From NCBI RefSeq assembly GCF_007992715.1, contig NZ_BKAU01000001.1, positions 1,116,001-1,180,000 on the forward strand: DNA of 64,000 nt, read 5' to 3'. This DNA is from Chitinophaga cymbidii (GTDB taxonomy: Bacteria > Bacteroidota > Bacteroidia > Chitinophagales > Chitinophagaceae). The position numbers were made by a program, and so were the translations under genes. Below, in pieces: positions 42,925-52,154 of this stretch. The notes under the pieces were generated by a model, which saw only the letters and a list, made by a program, of their open reading frames with translations, did not search any database and was not told where the DNA came from. Position 1 is the stretch's first letter; every line of letters begins with the position of its first letter.

Positions 42925-44664
42925 TCAGCGGTCCACACTTTTGATATAACGTTTCTCCGCTATTTTCCGGGCGAGCCCTTTGGAATTAGCGCCTTTTGCT
43001 TTTGCCAGCTGCCAGTACTCAACGGCCCTATCTTTTTCATTCAGGTTGAAAAGGATATCACCGTAATGTTCCAGCACATCCGGGTCCTGCTGTGCTTCCG
43101 GATGTTGCAGGGCTTTTTCTATCCATTCCTTCGCCTCTTTGTATTTTCCGAGCCGGAAAAGTATCCAGGCGTAGGTATCCATGTAAGTAGGGCTTTCCGG
43201 CTGCAGTTCCAGGGAACGGCGGCTGAGCTGTTCCGCTTTGTCGAGCTTTTCCCCGCGCATGGAGAGGTAATAGCTGTAGTTATTCATGACGATGTGGTCC
43301 TTCGGACGAAGGGTCAGCACCATGTCGTAACTGCTGTCGCTGCGGCTGTGCAGGCCGGTGGCGTGGTAAGTATCGCCCAGCAGCGCATACACGTCCGCCA
43401 TAAAACGTTTTTCCCCGCCGATGGACAGCGCGGTATTCAGCGCGTTGATCGCCGCGTCCGGCCGTTGTTTGAAATAATTGGCGAGGCCATTGAAATAATA
43501 TCCCATGAACTCCTTCGGAAAGCGGTCTATAACGTGTTCGCTTACACGCAGCAGGGAGTCCTGCTGATCCGTGCGGGAGTAGAGCCACATCATCTGGTAC
43601 CATACGCTGAAACGGGAGGAGTCCAGGCTGAGCGCCTTCCGGTAATTCACCAGCGCGCTGTCCGGCATATCGCCTTGCGAGAACATGTCTGCCCGGAGGG
43701 CATATGCTTTTGCGTCGTTGGGATGCGCTTCCACGATAAGGTCCGTGAGCAGCAGCCCTTCGGTGCGTTTGGTGGTGTCTGTTTCGAGCATTTGCAGGTA
43801 CGGATATACGAAAGATATCTTTTCATCGATACTGTAATCCGGGTTACTGAATGCTTTTACAAGGTATGCGCGGTACTTGGGTTCGTTGCCGTTCTTTTTT
43901 TCCATGTTGGCGACGGCGATGAGCGCGCGGGGATGATAGGGGTCCATCTGGAGGATGGTATCATATATCGCTTTCGCTTCCGCCGTGCGGTCCGCCGCTT
44001 CATATATCTCCGCGAGCATGCCGCGGTAGCGGACTTCCGCGGGGTCCTGGTCAATAAGCTTCCTCACTTCCGCCGCCGCATTGTCGATCATCCCCAGCCG
44101 CATGAAGATGCGCTGCCGGTGATAGGAAAGGTCTTCCACCACGCCTACTCTTTTTTCGAGCGTGTCGAACACGGTCAGCGCTTCCGCATAGTGCTTGCCT
44201 TTGGAAAGGGCCATGCCTTTGTTGAAAAGCAGGTCGTCGTCCAGCGGGCTGAGGCGGATGAGTTTGTCGTACACCCCCGCGGCGCTGTCGAACATTTCGT
44301 TCATGGTGAAAGCGTCCGCGAGCGCCAGCTGGAACCATTTGTTGGAGGTGTCCATCGAAGCGGCCCTGCGGGCGAAGCCCAGCGCGTAGTTCGGGTTGCG
44401 TACTTCTGTAAAAAGACGGCTCAGCTCGTAGAAAACGGTGGCATTCTTTTTATTGAGGCGGATATAATCGGAGTATTGGGTGATGGCCGTTTTGTAATCG
44501 CCGAGCATTTTGGAGCGCTGTGCTGCAAAGAAGAGGCTGTCCGCCCGCTGCTCCAGGATTTCCTGTTGCAGGGGGGCCGGTACGGATGCAATTTTTTTAC
44601 TGCTTCCGCATGCCGCCGCCAGGAGCGCGGTACCTGCTGCTATGGCGATAATGATCGGGCGCAT
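42925..44664 (-). CDS. TPR-repeat lipoprotein
   Basis: A 579-residue protein with a lipoprotein signal (MRPIIIAIAAGTALLAAACG, lipidated Cys19) and tetratricopeptide repeats along almost all of its length. Examples are YELSRLFTEVRNPNYALGFA, AVYDKLIRLSPLDDDLLFNK, AIYDTILQMDPYHPRALIAV and YMDTYAWILFRLGKYKEAKE. TPRs form a superhelical scaffold for protein partners at the inner face of the outer membrane. It starts 2 bases after the dut stop, so translation is coupled. The role is unknown; partners may be the DUF4292 and EnvC-like products encoded next. Confidence 0.9.
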   Translation of the reverse strand: MRPIIIAIAAGTALLAAACGSSKKIASVPAPLQQEILEQRADSLFFAAQRSKMLGDYKTAITQYSDYIRLNKKNATVFYELSRLFTEVRNPNYALGFARRAASMDTSNKWFQLALADAFTMNEMFDSAAGVYDKLIRLSPLDDDLLFNKGMALSKGKHYAEALTVFDTLEKRVGVVEDLSYHRQRIFMRLGMIDNAAAEVRKLIDQDPAEVRYRGMLAEIYEAADRTAEAKAIYDTILQMDPYHPRALIAVANMEKKNGNEPKYRAYLVKAFSNPDYSIDEKISFVYPYLQMLETDTTKRTEGLLLTDLIVEAHPNDAKAYALRADMFSQGDMPDSALVNYRKALSLDSSRFSVWYQMMWLYSRTDQQDSLLRVSEHVIDRFPKEFMGYYFNGLANYFKQRPDAAINALNTALSIGGEKRFMADVYALLGDTYHATGLHSRSDSSYDMVLTLRPKDHIVMNNYSYYLSMRGEKLDKAEQLSRRSLELQPESPTYMDTYAWILFRLGKYKEAKEWIEKALQHPEAQQDPDVLEHYGDILFNLNEKDRAVEYWQLAKAKGANSKGLARKIAEKRYIKSVDR

Positions 44665-44666
44665 GG

Positions 44667-45110
44667 TCAGGATTTTCCGGTATGGCCAAAGCCTCCGATT
44701 CCTCTTTCTGTTTCGCTCAGTTCTTTTACTTCATCCAGCACTACCTGTACAAAAGGCGCTACCACCATCTGCGCGATGCGGTCGCCATGCTGAATGGTCT
44801 GTGGCTCACCGGAGAGATTGATCATAATGATCTTGATCTCCCCCCTGTAGTCTGCATCAATCGTGCCGGGCGTATTCAGCAATGTGAGCCCCTGTTTGAT
44901 GGCGAGCCCGCTGCGTGGCCTGATCTGCGCTTCAAAACCGGAAGGCAGTTCCATAAAAAGGCCGGTGGGCACCAGCGTACGTTCCAGCGATTGCAGCGTC
45001 AGCGGCGCGTCCAGGTTGGCGCGGAGGTCCATCCCGGCGGCATCAGCCGTAGCATATGCGGGCATCGGATTATCTGAACGATTGATGATCTTAACTTGAA
45101 TATCAGCCAT
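44667..45110 (-). CDS. dut: dUTP diphosphatase
   Basis: Trimeric dUTPase that hydrolyses dUTP to dUMP, keeping uracil out of DNA and feeding dTMP synthesis. It has 147 residues. The five family motifs are visible in order: [57 protein letters not shown]. It follows ispF by 31 bases and precedes the TPR gene by 2. A TAnnTTTG box ends 4 bases before its ATG, which would add an internal, leaderless transcript. Confidence 0.96.
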   Translation of the reverse strand: MADIQVKIINRSDNPMPAYATADAAGMDLRANLDAPLTLQSLERTLVPTGLFMELPSGFEAQIRPRSGLAIKQGLTLLNTPGTIDADYRGEIKIIMINLSGEPQTIQHGDRIAQMVVAPFVQVVLDEVKELSETERGIGGFGHTGKS

Positions 45111-45114
45111 TGGG

Positions 45115-45122
45115 CAAAGGTA
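45115..45122 (-). promoter_or_regulatory. Candidate internal -7 box for dut
   Basis: Reads TACCTTTG on the minus strand in the 31-base ispF-dut gap, ending 4 bases before the dut ATG. One-element match. Confidence 0.35.
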
Positions 45123-45141
45123 AAGAGTTATAAATTAACGG

Positions 45142-45624
45142 TTATTGCTTTTCGAGCAATACGGTGGCGTAGGCTACGACCCCTTCTTCCCGGCCTACGA
45201 AGCCGAGTTTTTCGGTGGTGGTGGCCTTGATGGATACTTCTTCCGTGGTCACGCCGATGTGCTGCGCAATAACTTCCTGCATTTGGGGCACATAGGGCTT
45301 GATCTTGGGCGCCTGCAGGCAGAGGGAGGCATCCACATTCACCACACTGTAGCCTTTTTCCGCTATCAGCTCGCGGCAGCGGGCCAGCAATATCTTGCTG
45401 TCGATATTCTTGTACGCCTGGTCCGTATCCGGGAAATGCAGGCCGATATCGCCGAGGCTGGCGGCCCCCAGCATGGCGTCGCAAATGGCGTGCAGCAATA
45501 CGTCCGCATCGCTGTGCCCCAGGGCGCCCTTGTGATGCGGCACCAGCACGCCGCCGAGCCAGAAATCCCTGTCCGGCACCAGTTGGTGGAAATCCACCCC
45601 TAATCCTATCCTTAGTTTACTCAT
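45142..45624 (-). CDS. ispF: 2-C-methyl-D-erythritol 2,4-cyclodiphosphate synthase
   Basis: A non-mevalonate isoprenoid-pathway enzyme that forms the cyclic diphosphate intermediate. It has 160 residues, standard size. Zinc ligands lie in IGLGVDFHQL (Asp, His) and in the conserved GHSDADVLLHAICDAMLGAA. GDIGLHFPDTD and the C-terminal KATTTEKLGFVGREEG complete the family signature. It heads the leftward run that continues with dut. No other isoprenoid gene is in the window. Confidence 0.97.
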   Translation of the reverse strand: MSKLRIGLGVDFHQLVPDRDFWLGGVLVPHHKGALGHSDADVLLHAICDAMLGAASLGDIGLHFPDTDQAYKNIDSKILLARCRELIAEKGYSVVNVDASLCLQAPKIKPYVPQMQEVIAQHIGVTTEEVSIKATTTEKLGFVGREEGVVAYATVLLEKQ

Positions 45625-45661
45625 AATCTATCAATTGCGCCTTCCGGCAGCTGGCTAAAAT

Positions 45662-45693
45662 AATAAATCCTCCTTAGGTACGGAGGATTTATT
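45662..45693 (-). terminator. Hairpin downstream of porV
   Basis: A perfect 12-bp stem AATAAATCCTCC / GGAGGATTTATT with an 8-base loop lies 34 bases beyond the porV stop. On the minus strand the continuation ATTTTAG gives only a short T run, but the lower stem is itself A/T-rich. Confidence 0.65.
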
Positions 45694-45727
45694 GACTGTA
45701 TATTTCATTATGGCAAAAGAAACAGTG

Positions 45728-46879
45728 CTATTCATCCCCGCGCGACAGATCGAAAGAGAGGGTAAAGCGCAGGGTGTTGGACAGCGGGTTCCTCTGTATA
45801 CCGGCCCCGGAGGGCACCAGGTAAGAGAAGTTCAGACCAAAAATATCATATTTGATGCCCACGCCGGCCGTGAAGAACTTGCGGTTGCCCTTGGTAGCAT
45901 GCTCGTTGTAATAGCCCGCGCGCACGGCAAACTGGTTGTTGTACCAGTATTCGGCGCCGAGGGAGTACATCAGCTCGTGCAGCTCTTCCTTAAAGCCGCC
46001 CGGCGCATCGCCGAAAGAGGAAAAGATGCCTTCCAGCACGCTTTTATCGGGATAAGTACTATCGCTTTGCGGAGTGGGCACCAGCAGCTTGTTGATGTCC
46101 AGCGCGAACGTCACCTTGTTATAATCGTCTATGCCGATGGTGTAAGCCGTACCCAGACCGAGGTTGGTGGGCAGGAAGTCTTTCTGGGCGGACTGGGTAT
46201 AGGATATTTTGGTGCCGATATTGGTCACCGCAAAACCCACGCTCAGGGTGTTGACGCCGTTGTCCGTTTCAAAATCCTTGGTGTAAAAAGAGGTCAGGTC
46301 CGCTGCCATGGCGCGGCCGGGACGAATGGTCTGCTGATCAACGGTGAGGCCGGAAGCAAGGCTGGAGTGGATGTACCGCAGCGCCAGGCCAATAGACCAG
46401 TTCTGGCTCAGCCGGCGGGCATATCCCGCGTCGATGGCGAACTCACGTGGACGGAACGTGCCGTTGTCCGCCTGGTTCATATCTGTAAACTGGATGTCGC
46501 CCAAAGAAAAATAACGCATGGAAGCGCCGATGGACTGATCTTCATCGATCTGCGTATACCCCGCTACCTGCGCCAGGAATACGTCGTTCACCAGCTCTTT
46601 CAGCCAGGGCGTATAGGTCACCGCTATTGCGGCTTTTTTTTCTGCGAAAGGAAGCTTGGAAAGGTTCCAGTAAACCGAGTTGGCGTCAGGGGAAAGCGCG
46701 AGGCCAACGTCTCCCATGGCTCCGCTCCTGGCGTCAGGGGAAATGCGGAGAAAGGGAACAGCGGTGTTAATGGCATTCACTTTTCCATCCGTTTGGTCGG
46801 AGCTGATCTGTGCAAAAGTATTTTGACATAGGGACAGGGAAAATGTGCATACCAAAGCTATTGTTATCCTGGAAAACAT
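45728..46879 (-). CDS. porV: Type IX secretion system outer-membrane channel-associated protein PorV
   Basis: A 383-residue outer-membrane beta-barrel of the FadL superfamily. In T9SS, PorV (LptO) takes cargo from the SprA/Sov translocon and passes it to the PorU sortase. The signal peptide is MFSRITIALVCTFSLSLCQN, ending near TFAQ. Family motifs are AVPFLRISPDARSGAMGDVG, ALSPDANSVYWNLSKLPFAE and VTYTPWLKELVNDVFLAQVA. The C-terminus LRFTLSFDL ends in an aromatic barrel strand before RGDE. It lies 120 bases downstream of porU on the same strand, the conserved porU-porV order. Confidence 0.95.
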   Translation of the reverse strand: MFSRITIALVCTFSLSLCQNTFAQISSDQTDGKVNAINTAVPFLRISPDARSGAMGDVGLALSPDANSVYWNLSKLPFAEKKAAIAVTYTPWLKELVNDVFLAQVAGYTQIDEDQSIGASMRYFSLGDIQFTDMNQADNGTFRPREFAIDAGYARRLSQNWSIGLALRYIHSSLASGLTVDQQTIRPGRAMAADLTSFYTKDFETDNGVNTLSVGFAVTNIGTKISYTQSAQKDFLPTNLGLGTAYTIGIDDYNKVTFALDINKLLVPTPQSDSTYPDKSVLEGIFSSFGDAPGGFKEELHELMYSLGAEYWYNNQFAVRAGYYNEHATKGNRKFFTAGVGIKYDIFGLNFSYLVPSGAGIQRNPLSNTLRFTLSFDLSRGDE

Positions 46880-46999
46880 GCAGTACTTGTTTATTTAGTT
46901 AGCTTAAATGTAAAATTAATGTGTAATTTATAAATTTCAAGTTAAGGTCAAAAGGCATACATTATTTGTATCAGATTTATATAAAAAATAATATGTAAT

Positions 47000-49900
47000 C
47001 TACAATAATATGACCTTTCCGCCAAACACTTTTTCTTTGCTCATGCTGTTACTCTTCACCACTATCTGATAAAAATAGATGCCAGGGGTCAATCTTACTC
47101 CCGAGTCGGCAGTTCCGTTCCACGGAATGCCATCATAACGGCCGTTCTGGTTATTTATTGTGCTCCTGATCGTACGTACCTGCAGGCCCGAGGCAGCAAA
47201 GATACGTATAACAATATCAAGATCAGCCCCTTGTTGGTTATGGGTAAATACGAAACGGGTAGCGGAGCGGAACGGGTTGGGATAATTGAACACGTTTTCC
47301 ACTGCCAGCGCGCCTTTGGGCACTACTTTGAACCGGAGGCGGATGGTGGAAGAATTATTATGGGTATCCCAGGCGCGGATGGTGAGGGTGTGCTCGCCGG
47401 GTGTGAGACCGGCCAGCGGGAACCGGACCTGCCCCTGCCGGTAATCGTCCCACGCTGCTTCAAACCAGGCGTTCATGTTATAATAGCGGGCACTGTCGTC
47501 GAGGATGGCGATGATATCGTGACCGATGCCGTTCCCTGTGGCATTGATCCCGTTCTCATCCGCGAGGTGCACCAGCAGCAGAGGTTCTTCATTCGTCAGC
47601 CCGCCGTCCCGGAAAGCCTGATCGTTCATCCAGGCTTTGATCTCCGGCCCTTCATTGTCCACCGGCGCCACAGCGGTGCCGTTCACTGCCAGTTGATCGT
47701 AAAAACCGCCACCATCGCTGGTTTCATTTTGCGTATAATAACTGATCTTCCCGTTCCCCGCTTCCTGCAGAATGTCTTTCGGCACCACGAACGTGCAGCT
47801 GAACCGGCCGTTCCGCACCTGCTGCGTGCCTTTGAAAAGGATGCGGTCCTGCTGCGTGTATACGACGGCGGTGCTGCCGGGGTCGTTGCCCCGGGTGCTT
47901 TTGCCGCCGGGCTTGTCGAACACCGTGGTGGTCATAATGCCGTTGTAATCCTCCTGTATGGTGCCGTTGGCATCCCGCACGCTGCCCTGCAGAGTATAGC
48001 GGCCGAGGGCTTTCAGTGTATCGGTGCCCGTTAGGGGCTGACCATTGATGGAATCCGTATACACGCGCCATTGCGGGTAAGCCAGTGGCAGCGCGGGGTC
48101 CCCCAGCAGCTGGAACTTCCGGTTATTGATCACATCTCCCAGCCCGGCGTAAGTTTCGTTCTTCGCCCGCCGCGCGCCCTCGCCCAGCGTGGTGCCCGGC
48201 TGAAAGGCAAGCCGGAAATAGTTGGCGTTCATCACAAGGTTGGAATAGGCGAACACCGCGCGGGTAGTGGTCATCAGCGCAATGGCGCCACCGTTTTCCA
48301 TCAGCACCAGCTTTTCGCCGAGCGACTGGAAAGCGGGGTTGTCGAACGGCGCGAAATCGCACGTGGCGGTAACCATCAGTGGCAGGCGGTGGCCGTTCTT
48401 CCAGCCCGCCAGCGATGCTTCTTCCAGAACCGCTTCTTCCGCCAGCCTTGAAAAACCGCCATGGCCAGTGTAATTCCAGACGAGCGTGCCGCTGTTGATA
48501 CGGTTCGTGATCGCTTCATTGACGGCAGGATAGCGGCTTCCGCCGGATGCGGAGACTTGCGGGAAAGCATCGAGATAGATCTTGCCGACGTTGTACTGCG
48601 GCTGTTCCGTTTCGATGATCCGGCTTACCTTTTCGGCATCTTCCAGGTGAAGGTTGCCGTCTTCATCGTCCGCCACAAAGGTCATTTCGTTTTTCCAGGG
48701 GCCGAAGCTCTGCGGGGTGTGGTATTGCATGATCTTGTCCACCACCGCCTTTGCTTCCGCCGCGTTCTTCACGGGCAGGCGGCCGATGGCTGCGTCCAGG
48801 AGGTTGACCTGGCCGTTGTTGCCGATGTTATCGCCATCGTCGAGAAATCCAAAATAGTCGTCCGACATATAAGAGGTGATGCCGTGCCAGGAGGATTCGC
48901 TTTGCCAGGTGGGAACGATGTTGTGATCGCTTTTATAGTTATAGGACGGGCGGCCGAAGAGCAGCAGGTAGCGGGCGCCGCCGCGGTCGTAATGCATTTT
49001 TACGAAATCGCGGAGGGCGGTGGGGTCCGGGCTCCCGGAGGCGAACTCGTTATAGATGTCGTTCACTTTCACCGCAATAACGTTCAGCTCGTTGCTGTGG
49101 AAAGCAGCGAGGCGGGCGGCTTCCGCTTCCAGTCCGTCTGCGGTGATGATGATCATGTCCGCGGGACTGCCGCCGTGGAGGTTTTGGCTCGCCACCGGCC
49201 CGACATATAACGGCTGCGGTAAATCTGCGGGGGTGAAGGCCGCATATTCCTTCAGGGTGGCGCAGCTGGCGGAAAATTGCAGGCTGTTGCCGGTGAGGTT
49301 CACCGGAATGCTGCGTGGCCGGGCGGGCTCGGTAACGTCCCATACCTGCGTTTGTGCGTTGGCGTTCGTGATGGTGAACCTTCCGGTGCGGCCCGGCCCC
49401 ACGCCGGAAGCATCGCGGAAAAGAAGCACACCCTCTGCGGGCATGGTCAGCGGGGCGCGGCCCTGTACTTCCAGGAAATCCAGCCAGCCGGTAGCGGACG
49501 CGTTGCCCTGGTACCGCACGGTGATGGGGGAAGCCGCCGGCGCGGGGAACCATCCGTTCACCACACTGGCATATTCCTCAAAAATATTGCCGTTGACCGG
49601 CGCCGGATAAAGACTTTGCGCTACGGTGCCGTTCACCAGCACGTCAAAACGGGAGCTTCCGGTGCTGCGCGCCGCCGCCCTGAACCGGATGAACACGTCC
49701 GTCAACCCCGCCGGCAACGCGAACGGGTAACTGCGCTCGGCAGCACTGCCGGGCTCATTCCCGAACGCATCCCCGAGCCAGTTTTTTCCGCTGGACAAAA
49801 TATTATGGACATCCTTTTCATAAAAAGCGCGAAAATCGTAGGCCGTAACGGAGAAATTGGGGGTAAGCACATCATTATCAGCCTGTATGCGCAAACCACC

Positions 49901-50350
49901 GGGAGCAATATGCAGGAAATAACACGCGGAATCCGCATACAGATGATAAGCATGCCGGTAGCCTTCGGCATCTTTTTGCCAGGTATGGGGGCCGGGCGCG
50001 TAAAATAAAATATAATCGCTCCCGTTAAATATGCCGTCGCCCCCGTCTACTACGGCAATGGCGTTTTCGCGAAGGTCATCCGGACGGGGAACGGCATTGT
50101 CTTCCGGCAGCATGCCGCCGCCATTGCCGAAGAGGCGGATGTTGGAAGAAGGGAGGCTGGTGGTGGAAATACCCATCGCGGCGAGCTGCGCAACGTCTAT
50201 CTTATAGATGCCGGCCTCTTTGACGGCCAGTTTGTACCAGTTGCCCTCCGCCAGCACGGATTTATCGGCATAACTGCGTTGCGCCCGGACGTTTTCCGTC
50301 CGGCAAAGCAGGAAAATGATGCCGGCAATGACAAAACTGGAGCGGAACAT
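47000..50350 (-). CDS. porU: Type IX secretion system sortase PorU
   Basis: A 1116-residue cell-surface C25 (gingipain-family) cysteine protease that cuts the C-terminal sorting domain from T9SS cargo and attaches the cargo to surface LPS. The signal peptide ends near VRAQ (residue 24). The N-terminal part is beta-rich. The C25 domain spans about residues 395-770, with catalytic His630 in WNYTGHGGFSR and Cys664 in VTATCDFAPF. The C-terminus carries an Ig-like domain and a T9SS-type sorting module (VENVFNYPNPFRSATRF, LTPGIYFYQIVVKS). It has a two-element promoter facing that of gldJ. Length and motifs look complete. Confidence 0.95.
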   Translation of the reverse strand: MFRSSFVIAGIIFLLCRTENVRAQRSYADKSVLAEGNWYKLAVKEAGIYKIDVAQLAAMGISTTSLPSSNIRLFGNGGGMLPEDNAVPRPDDLRENAIAVVDGGDGIFNGSDYILFYAPGPHTWQKDAEGYRHAYHLYADSACYFLHIAPGGLRIQADNDVLTPNFSVTAYDFRAFYEKDVHNILSSGKNWLGDAFGNEPGSAAERSYPFALPAGLTDVFIRFRAAARSTGSSRFDVLVNGTVAQSLYPAPVNGNIFEEYASVVNGWFPAPAASPITVRYQGNASATGWLDFLEVQGRAPLTMPAEGVLLFRDASGVGPGRTGRFTITNANAQTQVWDVTEPARPRSIPVNLTGNSLQFSASCATLKEYAAFTPADLPQPLYVGPVASQNLHGGSPADMIIITADGLEAEAARLAAFHSNELNVIAVKVNDIYNEFASGSPDPTALRDFVKMHYDRGGARYLLLFGRPSYNYKSDHNIVPTWQSESSWHGITSYMSDDYFGFLDDGDNIGNNGQVNLLDAAIGRLPVKNAAEAKAVVDKIMQYHTPQSFGPWKNEMTFVADDEDGNLHLEDAEKVSRIIETEQPQYNVGKIYLDAFPQVSASGGSRYPAVNEAITNRINSGTLVWNYTGHGGFSRLAEEAVLEEASLAGWKNGHRLPLMVTATCDFAPFDNPAFQSLGEKLVLMENGGAIALMTTTRAVFAYSNLVMNANYFRLAFQPGTTLGEGARRAKNETYAGLGDVINNRKFQLLGDPALPLAYPQWRVYTDSINGQPLTGTDTLKALGRYTLQGSVRDANGTIQEDYNGIMTTTVFDKPGGKSTRGNDPGSTAVVYTQQDRILFKGTQQVRNGRFSCTFVVPKDILQEAGNGKISYYTQNETSDGGGFYDQLAVNGTAVAPVDNEGPEIKAWMNDQAFRDGGLTNEEPLLLVHLADENGINATGNGIGHDIIAILDDSARYYNMNAWFEAAWDDYRQGQVRFPLAGLTPGEHTLTIRAWDTHNNSSTIRLRFKVVPKGALAVENVFNYPNPFRSATRFVFTHNQQGADLDIVIRIFAASGLQVRTIRSTINNQNGRYDGIPWNGTADSGVRLTPGIYFYQIVVKSNSMSKEKVFGGKVILL

Positions 50351-50379
50351 AAGGGCGGCAGGAGGTTTTATATTTCTTA

Positions 50380-50410
50380 CAAACCTAATGTATATCCGGC
50401 AGTTATCAAA
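50380..50410 (-). promoter_or_regulatory. Two-element promoter of porU
   Basis: On the minus strand, TTTG (50410-50407), 19 bases, then TAGGTTTG (50387-50380). It ends 29 bases before the porU ATG. Exact Bacteroidota consensus. Confidence 0.75.
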
Positions 50411-50456
50411 CCGGAACGGTACAGCATTAAACGCATTTCGTTATAGATTAATTATT

Positions 50457-50486
50457 TTTGCTATAAAATAAAAAATATTACATTTG
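50457..50486 (+). promoter_or_regulatory. Two-element promoter of gldJ
   Basis: TTTG (50457-50460), 18 bases of A/T-rich spacer, then TACATTTG (50479-50486). It ends 49 bases before the gldJ ATG. It is back-to-back with the porU promoter; the two -33 elements lie about 47 bases apart. Confidence 0.75.
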
Positions 50487-50535
50487 CGTTTACTTATTTG
50501 AAAGTCTAAATTGTATCGATAAAAGCTGTTTTAGC

Positions 50536-52083
50536 ATGCGCAGATTAACCTCCTTATCCTTGATCCTGGGCGCCGGCGTCTTAATGTCGTCGATGTCCGC
50601 CTGTAAGAACGGTGGTCTTTTTGGAAAGAAGAAAGAGACTTCTTCCGCCACCGGTTGGGCGTATAACGACCCTAAAATGGGTGGTTTTTCCGTTGCCAAG
50701 AGTAAGGACCAGTTCACTGGTCCGGGCCTGGTATTTGTTCAGGGCGGTACTTTCGCCATGGGCGCTACCGAGCAGGACGTGATGGGCGACTGGAATAACA
50801 TTCCCCGCCGTATCACGGTATCGTCTTTTTATATTGACGAAAGCGAAGTTTCCAACATCAACTACCGCGAATACCTTTACTGGCTGAGCCGTATGTACGG
50901 CGAATCCTTCCCGGAAGTTTACCGCGGCGCGCTGCCGGACACCCTGGTTTGGCGTAGCGAGCTGGCTTACAATGAGCCTTTGGTGGAATATTACTTCCGT
51001 CACCCCGCTTATAACAACTACCCGGTGGTGGGCGTAACCTGGAAGCAGGCTACGGACTATGCCAAATGGCGTTCCAACCGTGTAAACGAAAAGCTGTTGA
51101 TGGACGCGGGCCTGCTGTCCCAGGCGGACATCATGAACCAGGCGGACGACAACACCTTTGATTCCAAATCATACATGGCCGGCCTGTACGAAGGTACCCC
51201 CGGCAAAATGAATAAAAGCGCCCGCAAGCAGTTCAGCAATGCGGACGGCTCTCCCCGCGGCGCGCAGTTTGAAGATGGTATCATGCTGCCCAACTACCGC
51301 CTGCCCACAGAAGCAGAATGGGAATATGCAGCGCTGGGATATATCGGCCAGAACCCGAATCCTTCCAAAAAAGAAGGCAAACGCGGCGAAGAGCTGATCA
51401 TGAACAAGCAGATCTACTCCTGGGGCACCAATAACAGCGGCCTCCGCGATATCCGCCGCGGCAACTGGCAGGGCCAGTTCCTGGCGAACTTCAAGCGTGG
51501 CTCCGGTGACAACATGGGTATGGCCGGCGGCCTGAATGACCGTGCGTCTATCCCCGCTCCTGTTCAGTCTTATTTCCCGAACACTTTCGGTGTCTACAAT
51601 ATGTCCGGCAACGTGAGCGAATGGGTGCAGGACGTGTACAGGCCGTTGACCACTATTGATGGTGACGACTTCAACTACTTCCGTGGTAACAAATTCCAGA
51701 CAGTTTATCAGAACGCCGAGAAAGAGTTCGAGAAAGACAGCCTGGGCGCGCTGAAAATGCGCGATGTAACGGACGAAGAGTCCGCCAGCCGCCTGAACTA
51801 TCAGAAAGGTGATGTGATCAACTACCTCGATGGTGACTCTCTCTCCCTCGTGGAATATGGCTACGGCATCACTTCCCTGGTGAACGACAAATCCCGCGTG
51901 ATCAAAGGCGGTAGCTGGAACGACCGTGCTTACTGGCTTTCACCGGGTACGCGCCGCTTCATGCAGGAAGATATGGCCACCAACACAGTAGGGTTCCGTT
52001 GCGCAATGGACCGTGTGGGCAGCCCTGAAGGTAACAAGTTCAAAACTGGTCAGATCTTCAAGAAACAGCGTCAAAAGAGATAA
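50536..52083 (+). CDS. gldJ: Gliding motility lipoprotein GldJ
   Basis: A 515-residue outer-membrane lipoprotein needed for gliding and type IX secretion in Flavobacterium (established). The signal MRRLTSLSLILGAGVLMSSM leads to lipidated Cys23 (SAC). The body is a formylglycine-generating-enzyme (SUMF1) fold: GLVFVQGGTFAMGATEQDV, SFYIDESEVSNINYREYLYW, YRLPTEAEWEYAALGYIGQ, NMSGNVSEWVQDVYRPL and IKGGSWNDRAYWLSPGTRRF. GldK shares this fold, but the 515-residue length and the divergent porU-porV neighbours fit GldJ. gldKLMN are not in the window. It ends in a lysine/arginine tail (FKKQRQKR). Confidence 0.92.
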   Translation: MRRLTSLSLILGAGVLMSSMSACKNGGLFGKKKETSSATGWAYNDPKMGGFSVAKSKDQFTGPGLVFVQGGTFAMGATEQDVMGDWNNIPRRITVSSFYIDESEVSNINYREYLYWLSRMYGESFPEVYRGALPDTLVWRSELAYNEPLVEYYFRHPAYNNYPVVGVTWKQATDYAKWRSNRVNEKLLMDAGLLSQADIMNQADDNTFDSKSYMAGLYEGTPGKMNKSARKQFSNADGSPRGAQFEDGIMLPNYRLPTEAEWEYAALGYIGQNPNPSKKEGKRGEELIMNKQIYSWGTNNSGLRDIRRGNWQGQFLANFKRGSGDNMGMAGGLNDRASIPAPVQSYFPNTFGVYNMSGNVSEWVQDVYRPLTTIDGDDFNYFRGNKFQTVYQNAEKEFEKDSLGALKMRDVTDEESASRLNYQKGDVINYLDGDSLSLVEYGYGITSLVNDKSRVIKGGSWNDRAYWLSPGTRRFMQEDMATNTVGFRCAMDRVGSPEGNKFKTGQIFKKQRQKR

Positions 52084-52101
52084 TTCAATTGATGATAATA
52101 G

Positions 52102-52137
52102 AAAACGGGAAAGAGGCTTGACTTCTTTCCCGTTTTT
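52102..52137. terminator. Bidirectional terminator between gldJ and the peroxidase-H1 fusion gene
   Basis: A 13-bp stem AAAACGGGAAAGA / TCTTTCCCGTTTT with a 9-base loop and T-rich sequence beyond both arms. It serves convergent genes ending at 52083 and 52155. Confidence 0.88.
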
Positions 52138-52154
52138 GTTTGGTGGTGGTGTGA

